Shown here in pieces: positions 47,606 through 59,900 of a DNA stretch of 64,000 bases. The notes beneath the pieces are model-generated. The model searched no databases and had not been told where the DNA came from. It saw nothing but the letters and a program-made list of their open reading frames with translations. The DNA lies in contig JAKULF010000004.1 in the NCBI GenBank assembly GCA_022661535.1, positions 3,286,001-3,350,000 on the forward strand, in the 5' to 3' direction. The stretch is from Eutypa lata (taxonomy: Eukaryota > Ascomycota > Sordariomycetes > Xylariales > Diatrypaceae). Every line of letters begins with the position of its first letter. The first letter of the stretch is position 1. Both the position numbers and the translations under genes were made by a program.

Positions 47606-50600
47606 ATTCTGATTAAAGTCAAGTCAGTAAGCGGTCGGTTCCAGTTGAGGGACGTCTTACTAACACATGCCTTCCAAATCAGGTCATCAAGAGACCTTCG
47701 GACTCAGGCGGTGGATCGCGTCCGAAGCGTCCGAGCCGAAATCTAGCGTTGTCGAGAGCAATTCCGGGCTCCCCAGACCCGCTGTAGCATTCCGGACACA
47801 CCCGGTGAGCTTAATCATCTGTGGAGTGAAGTAAGGCTAGAATTGGCGTTGTGCATGGCCGCTAGACGGGGGGGCCACTTGGGAAGCTGGCATGGTATTC
47901 GGGATTCAGGAGTTTTAATGGTAAAAAAAGTGTGCGACGTTGCAGGTTTTGTTTTTTTGCCTCCCCTATCCCCTTGGGTTGATCGTAAGGGGCTTTTTAG
48001 AGACAAGGTATTTTAGAGTAGATAAAAGGCCACACAGTATAAGTTATAATGGGTTACCAGAGAGACTTGGGACCAGGCTTCCTTACAGGTGCTTTCATGT
48101 GCTTCTAGTGTGCTTCTAGCCTTTCCGACAGGGGGCTACAAGGGCTCTCAAGAATACAGACGAGACGACTTCCCGATTTGGGCACCAAGGATAGCATCCC
48201 AGCGTTTTTGCCATTTGGAAACCCACCCGATTGGCGCTGTTCAGTATGCTAGCGATAAGTCACATTCAACATCTCATGAGGTGGGGGACTCGGTATTGCT
48301 CATTCCTCTTAGGCGACTTGAATAGGAGCTGATGGCAGCGTCATCATGATTAGGGAGTCCGGTAATCATATGGTTTCAGCCGCAAAAAAAACCCCGATGT
48401 TTCTAAGTGTTACACAACACCTCTTTAAGGGGCCCCCTGGCCGACGACAGATAGTGACATGTCAACGCACTTCTTTTCCCCCCCACACATATCAAAAAGT
48501 TTGCAACGAGAATCAGCTTAGAAATTCAAAATGAGGGGATCCCTAAGCCATCTATCTATCTCTATTAGGTTAAAAACTAAAGATAAGGAAGCCGTTGGCA
48601 GTTCTGGCTGGGTTAGGGGTTAGTCCCTCTCTATTGCCGGCTGCCGTGCTCACCGGTGTGGGCAAATCCTATGTATTTACGTCTGTCGGCGAGGGCCTAT
48701 CTCCATTGCGACGACATATCTTAGCAAAGCTTCCTTCGTAATAGATATTGCAGTGACGCGCGCTCGACGGCGCTAATCGGGTGTCACTTACCGTCCTAGG
48801 AACCGAGCCTTAGCTAAGTATTAGTTCCCGTTCTTATTGGGGGCGCGGTAATCTCTTAGTACTTCTCAGCTTATAGGTAAGGTTCTTTCCATCCATGTTC
48901 TCTTCCCCCCTGATCCTAACGGCTACGGCTATATTATATCACAACCAGAAATACGAAGTATATCCAAGGGTTGACCTAGAAGGTGAAGAAGAAGAAGAAG
49001 AAGAAGAAGAAGAAGAAAGGCTTGTCTAAGCTACTACACCCTTTTACGGTAATATAGAAATTGTTCTTTAACAATATAGTTTTAGTTAGGGAAGGTTCGG
49101 TTTATTTATAAAGACAGCGAATAAGCCTCGCCTACAACTACGTAAAGCCTCGCAAGAACATAGTAGCCGCGAATAGTCGCGAGAACATCGCCCGGGAATG
49201 GGGGAAGGTAGGCATGTTACGTAAGAACCAAAAAAAACCAACGATCAGCTTACTGCAATCGGGGCATCAGTCGCTCCAAGGAAAAGAAAGACAGAAAAAA
49301 AGAAAAAACCCCAAAAAGATCACGTCTCTGGATAGAGACACCGAGCACCTTTTTTGCCTCCACCACTCACGCACTCATTCACGTCATCTATCACATAATG
49401 CGTGCCGCACTTAATCCCATCCATCAAACATACGACGTTATACTTGGCGCAGTCTAGGCTCTGAGTCAGCAATCCGGACTTCCATGAAATCCCATATTTG
49501 AGCTGCTATCTAAACCCTGACGTTGGGACCGGCATTTTGGAGAATCACAACTACGTACATACCTACCTAAGAGGCCCGGTGTCTTGGTAGGAGATCCCGT
49601 GTGTCCGGGGTACCCGGGAGCCAGGGCCCCCCGATCGTCGCCCAGGTAGTCTGTCAATCACCATGCGCTTAGGCGGGGCGCGCGGATACTCTGGAGACTT
49701 TTTTAAGTTAGGCGGGCGGGGGCCTAGTTAACTGTGGAAAAAAAGTCGCCAAGTTTTTAACTAACGTTAAAAGTGAAGTGACCAGATAGAATCCCCGGGT
49801 GCACCGGTTCCATTGCAGGACCCTTAGAACAGAGAACAACGGCTCGGACAAGGCTGTCGATTGCAAAAGGAAAAATACGCCACGCGGATGTGGTAGCCCG
49901 GCCGGCACTCGAGCTCCCGAACTACTCTAGTGCGTAGGTGGGGGGTTAAGAAAGAAAGGTGTACACTAGACGAACGCGATACGACGTGTACCAAAGAATG
50001 GCGCAACCGCAAAAGGACTAGATAAGTGGGCAGTTCCCGGGACGGCGATATCGATCGTACGGTAACGACCGGGTTTGAGAATGTCGGGCACCAAGAGGAA
50101 GGGAAAGAGATGAGGAACGAATAAATGAATGAAGATGATCGGTCATGCGGAATCATCAGCATCCTCAAAAGGGGGGATGAGGGGGGGGGGGGTTCACCTG
50201 GTCAAGAAATCCAGAAGGATTTGGGGATTCGGGCCAAGGGCTTCTTTCGTTTGCGCTGTTGGGTGCTCTACGCAGTCTGTGCGCCCTCCAATATGCCTTT
50301 GAGGTAGAGGGTGGGAAGTGCCGAAGGCATTGAGATCGTCTCTTGTGATAGTCTTGGGCACCAATTCTGACATGGAGAGCGACGTCGTTGAGGCTATGGC
50401 AGGTCATTGCAGGCAAGCTGTTGTGACAATTCTGCTAATATGTCCACGCGTCTGACTTCAAAGTCACACGGCCATTTTCTTTCGCCATTAAGTCAAAAAA
50501 TCTAACAAGGTAAAACCTTGGTTTTATTATTATTATAGGACTTCAGTACTGCCCCCCTATCCACGCAGACGCCAGCAGTACCTACTATTATATTGTACCA

Positions 50601-52209
50601 CGTTAAGGTTCTTCCAAGCCCGCCCTATCCGTTCAGGGGTCAGCCCTCTAGGCAAAACTGTTTCACGGCCTGGTGTCCAATGGGAAGAGTACCACGGCTC
50701 TGAATAGTTAGTCGACGATGTGCTCAAAGTGCATCTCCGCGGAAAATAGCGTGAGTTCCGGATCTTGAACTTGGCTATATATTGTAGACTCGAATTGTGG
50801 AATTCGCAGTGTGCCCCTTATATTTAGTTGCATGCTGACTGGCATTAGGCTAGCATCGTGTTGGGAAGGTAGGGTCAACTTTTTCGCTTTCGCTCTCGAC
50901 TACCATTTTAACTTAAGAAGAGAATTGTCCGCAGTGCCGTGATCACATTAAACTCGAGATAGGCTTGCCAATCCAGTCGTTTAGAGACTAGACCAATTTT
51001 TTCTTTTCTTTCTGGGGGAAGCTACAGATGAATGACCCAGGAGACGTGTGTGGAAGCGGTCTTACCTTGTGTGCCCATATAACCAGAATCAGGCGTCGTC
51101 TCATTAAGCTTCATTGGTTTAGTCTAGTAGTTGCTGTCAAGACAACAATTTCTCTCCTAGCTCCTAGATGGACTCCCATCTCTCTAGGTAGGGTTTTCCC
51201 TCATATTAATTATTGTCTTCCCCAGCCTCAATCTTAACTTCTTTGAGATGTTCCATATTGCATAGATCTCAACATTACTCTGCATCCATAGTCTCTAACG
51301 TCGACATATTAAGCAATGGTTTCTGAGTCTTCGACTTGCCTCATGATAGTTACTATTAGAATACTAACTGTAGCTAGCTGAACATGGTTTGCAATTATAA
51401 AGCAAACATATAAAAATAATGACATATTAACTAGGTATCATACGAATTCTCATCATTTAACGTATTTTGGGCTCTACTTACATGGGAATAAATGATTTGC
51501 AATCAAATTAGGGAGATAAATACTATCAAGATTCGTTTGGAATAAAAGGCAACTGGGAATTAAATATACGAGCAGGTTCCTTTCAAAGTTGAAGTAAAAC
51601 TTACCCTACTATCTTGTTATACTAAAGATTCGAGATAACTATGCTCGTGGGTTACCTCTTACTATGCGGTAAAACGGTGTCAGTTGTACTTAAATGATAT
51701 AGCTTATCGCTGATACTTCCTCGAAATACTATGGTTAATTTCAAGTCACTACTTCTCCCTCATTTCACAACCGTGAATCTCCTCCAGAGGGCGTGTTCTT
51801 GCACAGCTACTCTCACGAAAGAGGGAGCTCATATACGTGTTGCCGGCAGCCAATAGTATTTTCACTTAATAGATAAAGCAACACTAGACTCCGATATGAA
51901 ATAAGAGTTTTCATATTACACATCACCCCAAAATATTAGTGTGTTCGAACAATCTGAATACAGTTTAAACTAGGTAACCCGTAAAATCCTTCTCTTGACT
52001 CCCCCCACAAAGTGGCCGTGTTTTTTTTTCTGGTTACATAGAGGTCAAGTGAGGAAAAAGAAAAATCTAGCCGAAATAGGAGGATGATATATGTAGTTTT
52101 GCCTAGTAGGAAGCCTCATCGGCAGGTAAGTGGAACAATATCGATTTAGTAGCAATACCACTGGGTCCGTGGTATTGATATGCAGCTGGGAACGACCGAC
52201 TACCGTCTC
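47606..52209. other. Gene-poor region
   Basis: No recognised gene in 4.6 kb apart from the possible 3' exon of the preceding gene at 47683 onward. It includes a (GAA)n tract, a G12 run near 50180 and A/T-rich DNA from 51240 to 52200. Short frames at 48089-48325, 49824-50168 (-) and 51028-51237 lack good starts or splice support. Confidence 0.65.
48984..49018. repeat. (GAA)n microsatellite
   Basis: About eleven GAA units in intergenic DNA. Confidence 0.95.
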
Positions 52210-55200
52210 TTATAGTTCATCGTGGATGAAGGTGGGCTCACCCGGCACCCAGGACTCTGTCACTGTGACACAGAGTTGGCCAGTCGGACTGGTTCCGAGA
52301 GGATAGATACCGTCCTCAGAGGGGATGCCTGTTGGACCTGTTGGAAGTGTTGCCGGCCCAGTGGCAGTGCCGGTAGCGGAGGCGCTGATAGTAGGTAGAA
52401 CCGGGATGATCCCGCCATCGACACATTGCAATTCTAAAGGGTATGGCGTGTTAGTAGCTTCCCTCATTCCATTTTCCCCCCAGGTGTGTGTGGGGTGGGG
52501 GTACTTACCATTATACATGACGAGCTGAATTGGCTCGCAGCCGGGGGGCACGTCATCCGGCCCGCTGAAGGTAGCGTAGATCTGACCAGAGGGGACCTGG
52601 CAGAAACCGGCGACTCCCCCGAAGAAGGCGACATTGTACCAGTACAACATGCCGTTGACGACCGTGAAGGTCTCGGAGATGGCCCCGTCACCGACGCGGA
52701 ACTCGATGTACGGGACGCCCGGGTCGACCGAGATCACGAGGCCGCCGACGCCCAGCGCACCGTTCTGGAGGGTGAAGAGGGTGGCGTCGGCGCACGACGG
52801 CGGGTTCACCGGCCCGGCGGCATCGCCTAGGAACCCGCTGATGGCGTCCTGGCGCTTGGATTTCCTCATCGGGGCTATCGTGAACGTGGATGATGCCGAG
52901 GAGGCGTTGGCCGATATCGAGAGGTTGAGCCCCTGGCCACCACCTGCGCCAATGCGAAGAATACCGAAGAAGATGTCCCCGGGGAGAGTGGTCGCCCCCG
53001 GAACTGGCACGTCGGTGCTGCTCGGGGTGGTGGATGAGCTAGTCCCTGAAGGTCCACTCGGGCCGGTGGAGCCGCCACTGCTAGAGGGACTGGTGGCTCT
53101 GCCACTGCTAGAAGGACCGGTGGAGCTGCCACTGCTGGAAGGACCAGTGGTGGTAGACGCCGTGACCGAAGACCTTGTGCTCAGTATTGACGAGGAGTTC
53201 ATACTCACACTAAAAGATCCAGAAACGCTCACGGAGACGGAGACGGTATCCGAAGGACCCGTCGTACTCGCAGTAGTACTAGAGGAACCCGTTACGCTTA
53301 CAGTATCCGACGAGCCCGTCGAGCTTACACTTTCGGACGGGCCGGTGGAGCTAGCAGTATCGGAGGGGCCCGAAGAGCTCGCAGTCGTCGAAGAATCCGT
53401 CACACTTGCGGTATCCGAAGGGGCACTCGAAGAGTCAGATGGACCCGTGGTACTCGCGCTCTCTGAAGAACTGGTAGCGCTGGCGGTCTCCGAGGGGCTT
53501 GTCAACGTGACGGTATCCGAAGAAAGCGTGACGCTCGCGGTGTCGGAGGGACCTGTGGAGCTCGTTGTTGCAGTGTCTGAAGGACCCGTGGAGCTGGAGC
53601 TGGCAGTATCTGAGGGACCAGTACTGCTTGTGCTCGCGGTGTCTGAGGGACCGGCACTGCTGGTGCTGCTTCCAGGGTCTGAGGAAGTGGCGCTGTTCGT
53701 GCTAGAAGTACCAGAGGGACCGGCGGAACTCGAGCTCGCAGTATCGGAAGGTCCCGTAGAGCTAGTGCTTGCAGTATCCGAGGGACCTGTAGAGCTAGTC
53801 GTTGCAGTGTCGGAAGGGCCTGCGGAGCTGGTGCTCGCAGTGTCTGAGGGACCGGCGCTGGTGGTGGTGCTCGAGGTGCCAGAAGGACCAACACTGCTCG
53901 CACTTGAGGAGGTATCAGAGGCGCTGCCTGAACTGCTCGTGCTAGTTGCGGACTGGGACGCCGAAGAGAGCGAGACCGTCATAGTTGCCGAGGAAGAAGT
54001 AGACGCTGATGCGCTGGAGGACGTGCTGCTGGCACTGCTGCTCGTCGAAGCCGCTATAAGAGGGAAAATGCGTTAGTTTTGGCCTTATAAACGAACCATA
54101 CAATGACCCCTTTTCAGGTACACAGGCTCTGTAGATATCTCCCAACTACAGCATGCGACCTGCCATTTGTGCTCATAGAGCGCAGGGCACGGAAGCCTCA
54201 CATCAGAAAAAGGGGTAGAGGGGGACTACGAATCAGAGCAAGAAAGGAAGAAAGGAAACATACAGGTGGGCGTGCAAGTATACACGGGCGTAGTCGCATA
54301 GCTCGACGAGCTCTGCGCGTACTCGCCAGCAGCAGCGACAGCAGGGCGGGCATACACAATCGGCCCATTGACATTACCGCACATCTGCTCGTCGTCGCCG
54401 CGGCAGGGCTGGTTGCAGTCCTGGACCATGGTAGGGCCGTTGGACCCGGTGCCGGCGCCGCCCAGCCCCGTGGCGCAGTAGCACTTCTGGTCGATACCCG
54501 CGCCGGCCAGGCCGACGTAGTCGTAGGCGGTGGTCTGGGTCTCGCAGAAGGCGGCGCAGTTGTCGGGCGTCAGCGGGTTGGCCGCCGTCCAGGTCGCGTC
54601 GGGCGCCGTGAGGTAGCCCGCCACCAGCGCCTGGTCCACGTAGTCCTGGCCGTAGCACGCGTACAGGATCCACTCGTTCATGCTGGCCGTGGCCGTGGCC
54701 GTCGCCAGGAACGTCGCCGCCCGGCTCACCGTCGCGCCGTTGTAGCCGGGAGCCGACGCCACCGCCCGGTTGAGGATGCTGTCCGGCGTCTCGAAGCACG
54801 AGTACGCGTCCCACGCCGGCGTCACCACCGCCGGGTCCGACTTGCCTGGGATCCGCGGCACGTAGCACCCCATTAGGTCCGGGTTGGCGTAGACGGGGAA
54901 CGGGCCGTTGGCCGTACCGCAGCAGTTCTGGCCGGTACATCTTTTTTGGGAGAGTAGGTGATGTTAGTATGTCCATATTGATCACTGGATTTATATAGGT
55001 AGAGTAGTGGAGGGGAAGAAGAAGAAAGAAAGAAAGGAAAACTTACGTTGTCACGCTAATATCGGAGCAATCTAGCGAGCAGCTACCGTCGTCGGGAGGG
55101 GTCTGCTCCTGCGCCTTGACGCCGAAGTCTTGCCCGCAGAAACAGCGAACCCTGTATGAATAACTGTTGTCAGCGACACCGAAATTGATCAGTACCTTAG

Positions 55201-55941
55201 CGGGCAAATGAGGACGACTTACTGCCCGGCATCGCCAGCGTCGGAGCTCATGAAGACCAGCGGCTTGCCCAAGTCGGCACAGTACGCGAAGCATTCCGCG
55301 GGGCCGTCGAAGGACTCGTCGGGCGTGGTGACGGTGTCCTGCGAGGTGGGGAAGTTCGGGTCCTTGAAGCAGCCGAGGGGCTCGTAGCCGGCGACCAGGG
55401 CGATGAGGTCGTTCTCGGCGACGGCGTCCTCGAACGAAGGGTCGACGAAGATGCGGGCGCGGGTGGCCGTGCCGCAGGCCTCGAGGCGGTCGCCGGGGCA
55501 GCCCTCGGGGCCGACGCAGTCGCCGTCGGGCTGGACCTTGTCGGTGAGGGTGACGGGGGTGCCGGCCGCGTCGGTGTAGTCGAGGGAGTTGCCGCAGCTG
55601 CACTCGCCGTTCCACAGCGAGGCGTACTTGAGCCCGTGGGCGCGGCACACCTCGGTGCAGAAGTTGGGCGTGATGGTGATGTTCCACGTCGTGCTGGTGA
55701 TCCAGTGGATGTACGACTTGGACAGGTCGCCCGTCGCCGTCAGGTCCTGGTTCACGGGCGTCCACGGGAACGGGTTCGCCGTCGCCGCGTAGCACCCCAG
55801 GTACCGCTGGTTGTACTGCGCCGGGCAGTCCGGCTTCAGGTCCTCGTAGTAGAAGCCCTGCGCGCTGGCTAGGGGTGCGAAGCTCGCCGCTGCTGCTGCG
55901 AGAGCTGCGGCGGCTGCCCTGGCCTTGTAGGACGGCCCCAT
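52210..55941 (-). CDS. Secreted WSC-domain protein with mucin-like Ser/Thr region and C-terminal HDEL
   Basis: Five exons on the minus strand: 55223-55941, 55047-55151, 54264-54940, 52509-54053 and 52210-52433 (introns 70, 106, 210 and 75 nt), all phases matching; 1089 residues. Residues 1-28 are a signal peptide (Ala-rich core, cleavage near ASAQ). Three Cys-rich WSC-type carbohydrate-binding modules follow (about 44-170, 185-285 and 300-490; for example YLGCYAA...CTEVCRAHG...GECSCGN). A Ser/Thr-rich stretch (about 502-860) built of SSTGPSDTAS-like repeats should be heavily O-mannosylated. A KSKR site of Kex2 type precedes a Cys-containing C-terminal domain (about 865-1089). I see no transmembrane helix or GPI signal; instead the protein ends FIHDEL, the canonical ER-retrieval signal. 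ATG 55941 was chosen because it starts the signal peptide; the frame stays open upstream. Confidence 0.92.
53200..53990. repeat. Degenerate in-gene repeat encoding Ser/Thr-rich GPSDTAS units
   Basis: About 25 degenerate copies of a roughly 30-nt unit encode [ST]-[ST]-x-GPSDTA-[ST] on the minus strand within exon 4 of the WSC gene. They also create a 480-codon open frame on the plus strand, which is a shadow. Confidence 0.85.
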
Positions 55942-56968
55942 GTTTCGAGCGAGGACAATCCGAAGAAAACGATCGATACCCCTTGTTAGTTGATGTTCAA
56001 GGTATATCCGGTTGCTCAAGTCCAGCTAGCTGTCTGTCAGTCTCTCAGGTAAATGAACGTGTGTGTAGCCGAGAAAACTCAGTTAGCGAATAAGTCGTAA
56101 CGAGCGTGATGGGAAGAAGAGCACTAAAATGGCATCAGAGGGGGTGCGGCCTCGAACCCTATTTGAAGGTGCCTAGAAGAACGAGAAAGGGGGTGCGCGT
56201 CGTGTCCATCCATCCCCGACCCTGTGTTTGGGAATACACGTCTCGACGTAGGAATGCCCACGGTAATTACGGCAGCCGAAAATGTCTAACTTGGCGTAGC
56301 CCTGGCATTCCCGCGACGACGTTCTATAATAACGGTTGTCTCGGCGATAATGGGGAGCCATCGCCTTGCCCTTGGAATGGTGGCTCGGAGATCCCACTCA
56401 CTCAGGGCCAATCCTCTTCAATATACAAAAAACCAACAAAACCAGCTGCTTGGGTGGTAGTTTCAAGATAGAGGTATTCGCAAAATAATTGATCATATAC
56501 TAATAGCAAGTAGTCGTACTGCTGGTAAAATAAAATAAAAAGATGGGTTCTCGTCGCTTGGTATTATTCAGGGGTTTTGTTTTGATAAGGTGTCCAGCTT
56601 TTCCAAAATATCATCATTCTTCCCCTGAATACTCTTAATACAAAAAAGTTTCAATTCTGAGCGATCTTATTCTTATCTATCAATGACGGCAAGAAAAACA
56701 GGCCGAGATTCCAAAGAGTGAAGGAGCGCATTTCACTAGATTCTTGAGGAGAGTCCACTAAATATGTCTCGGAGATCTCCAATAGAGACATTACTTAGCT
56801 AGTGGTTGGTTCACTTGATTAAATTGAATGCAGTTAATGTCACAGTAGTTGCAGCCATTTACGACGCCCCTGGGAACAAAGTAAAAAGAGGGGGAAAAAA
56901 CACCTGACGAGCCCTTAAACCATGTCCCAGATCGAAAAAATACCCGACTCCCTATGCCTGCTTACTAT
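55942..56968. other. Intergenic region between the WSC and Rab GAP genes
   Basis: About 1 kb: promoter of the WSC gene on the left side and the 3' flank of the Rab GAP gene on the right. Short open frames at 56106-56471 (+) and 56173-56397 (-) overlap one another and have no homology I recognise. Confidence 0.7.
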
Positions 56969-59900
56969 TCAACCGTCGAACTCGACAATCCTCTGGGTCG
57001 CAGAACTAGCTGCTTTAGAATCCCCCGCCTGTTCTACATCTATGTCAATAAGTGATTGACCAGTCCCCTCTTGCCCTTTCACTGCCCCAGCTTCTGCATC
57101 GGCACCGTCTAGTAGATCCCTATCGGAAGACCGGACACTCCGGCGCTCGGGATCACCCCCGTAGCCACCAGCAGTTCGTCCCGGAACTTCCTCTTCTTCC
57201 TCTTCCTCTTCGTCTTTCTGCCCAGGGAGCGCATTCTTCTCCAGTTCACGCTGAGCTTCTTCCATTCGCCGTCTAACCTCCGCTGCAACACGTGAGGCGT
57301 CCGTGACAATGTTGTCCAAGACTCCCCGCAAACTACGACCAGCGCCTCCAGCAGCAACAGCCTGTGAGACTGGCACTGGCGAAATAGCAGCGCGGCCCAA
57401 ACTCAAGCTTGAAAACGTTGTGAGAGAGGATGGTTGGTTAGGCAAGCCTTCGATAATATGTAAGGAAGAGGGGAAGGACGATTCAAAGAACTGTTCAAGT
57501 AGCTCGTCTGCGAGCACCACCATGCGGAAAGTGGGTAACGTTATATGTAATGGGTTCGAAGGATCTAATGCCACATTGGCTTTCTCGGATTGAGCCTTGG
57601 AAACAGAGCGCTTCAACTCGTTCCTGGTATTAGGTTTCCCAACAGCCGGTGATATCGCGTCGGTGCTCGAAGTTGCGCCCGGGCTCTTAGGGCTACCCGG
57701 TGGTCCTTCGAAAGCAAGTAGATCCTCTTCATCTTCGTCGTCTTCATCTTCATCGCCGATAGCAAAGGCACCCGCATCCGCTTCCTGGCTTTCATTTGAT
57801 GATTCGCTCTGACCTAGCTCCGTTTTACGCAGCGACGGATCTTGGTTGATTGGATGGTCCGGGTCGGCATACTCGAAGCACCGCCTAATAAAAGCGCTCA
57901 CGCTACCGAGGAACCGTTCATTAATCGTACCGCCGATAGGTGGACTTATAGAGCCATCTGAATCTGCGCCGTTGCTGGGACTGGAGCTGGAGTTGCTTAG
58001 TGTTCCCTCAAGACCACGGCGAGAGAGGAAAAGCAACGCTTCAGACATTCGGAGAATCCCTTCACGGTCTACTTTACCATCTCCATCATCGTCGTAAAGC
58101 TCAAAAAAGTAAGTGATAGTGCCCATTATATCTCGCTTGCCTTTGATGTGCGCCAGGCCAGTTACAACATTCTGTAGAGTCAACGTGGAGCTTGAGTCCA
58201 CATCCCACCGACGGAACATCCTTTTCATAAACTCATGATCAGTTGGCTCCGGGCCGCTACCCCATGGTGAAAGGAGATTGGGATCTGATCGTCTAAAGCT
58301 CCGGAAGTATGTGTTGTTTGTCGAATCACTGAACTGATCCCGACGAGGTGTGGGTGGCGCGTCTGAGATTGCCCATTTGGACATACCAGCAAGGAACTCC
58401 CGAAAGGCATCGTAGTCCATTAGGTTAGTGCTGGGTCCGAGGCCGACCCGGCCTCGGTCCACACCATGATCACGTTCTGAGAAAGCATCAGTTGCCCTGG
58501 TCCTACTAGCCTTGGACCGGCGAATCTGTTCTTCCTGAATGAGTTGGTCCCGCTGCTGTCGTTCATATAACTTCCCATAGAACCTATCATAGACAGCGCT
58601 AAGCTCATCGGGGCTTAACAATTTGCTATCCGGGCCAAGATTCCGGATCGCAGTACGTTTGGCGAAATTCTCAATATTATTAAGAACCGCATCCTTGTTC
58701 TTTAACCGTAGATCTTGGATAGTACTATGTGTAATGCCTGAAAATTCCTTGAATGCAACGACCATAAGTTCCTGAAACTTGTTGATCGCTCGTAGCTTCG
58801 GGTTCTCAGACTTGGGATGCGCAGATTCGTCGAGGCGAGAAAAGTAAGATTTTAATACCGAAATAAATGCGCCGTCATCTGCTGCGTCGAGTAACTCCTC
58901 GCCGTTGATCCGTAGAATCGCCAGTCCAACTTGGAAGAGGACCTTAGGCCCCTCGACGAAAAAGACGTCGAGGACCCGAAAAGCGAACACTAAAGGCATA
59001 GAGTTGATATATAGTGATAGAAACCATGGTAGGGAGACCACCGAGAGTTGCACATCGCTCTTAACGAGATGCTCCCAGAGGATAGGCATCGTCTTCTCCA
59101 CCAGGGATTCAAAAACCTTCTGGTCTAGAAGGGTTCCGTACATGGTGCTTGAATAATACCCTGGAACTAATCTGTCACACAAGGCCGAGAGCAAAAAGAA
59201 GGCCTGGGTTTCAGACATATAAATCAACAAAGCAGCAACGACAATATTCATAGCCTGACAGTAGCCGACTTCAGGATTGATCCAGCTGTAGGCAGTCAGG
59301 ACTCGTCGAAGTCGCCCAATTCCATCTTCGCTTTGGAAGCCGGGATACTCCGGAAGACTTCGGTTTAAATCCTTTTCTATCTCATCGATTGCCAAGGACT
59401 CTTTTCCGGAGTTTGATGCGAGAGTATCGGTGTATAGTGATGGAGTCTCAAGTCTGAGAAACAAAGATCCGGACGTTAACTCCCATACCTCCCCTCGTAG
59501 ACGATTCGGCAAACCAACACGTATGAGTTTATGGAACGTTGGTTGACGAATGAGCGTAGCATTTCGACCATTGTCGCGAAGATACTCGGCCCACAGACGC
59601 ATCTTGGCTCTGTCCCTCAGTTTCTTAGGGTCGCCTGGATATTTAAACACCATACCCAGGCCAGCGTCCGGAGGATCCACATTCTTCTTTTCTTCGGGGC
59701 GCAGAAGATATTCCGTGTAGCACTCGCCTATAACCTTTTTTAGCCTTCCAACATTGCCTACTGCACTTCGTAGTCCTTTTTTAAGGCCATCGCAGAAGCG
59801 TTCGCAAGCCTGCCGGCTCCCCACAAGATGTAGAGTGATTCGCTGTTCTCTGAAATCTTTCTTGTCTCTTGATTCTTTGTCCTTTGCCATCTCTTGGGTT

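Noticed and set aside
52634..54076. 480-codon open frame on the plus strand, rich in Val/Leu/Glu/Gly
   Set aside because: It is the antisense shadow of the Ser/Thr repeat exon of the WSC gene; no start context, repetitive, no domain.
54103..54876. 257-codon Arg/Val/Gly-rich frame opposite WSC exon 3
   Set aside because: Antisense shadow of a Cys-rich, GC3-rich exon whose own frame has clear WSC pattern.
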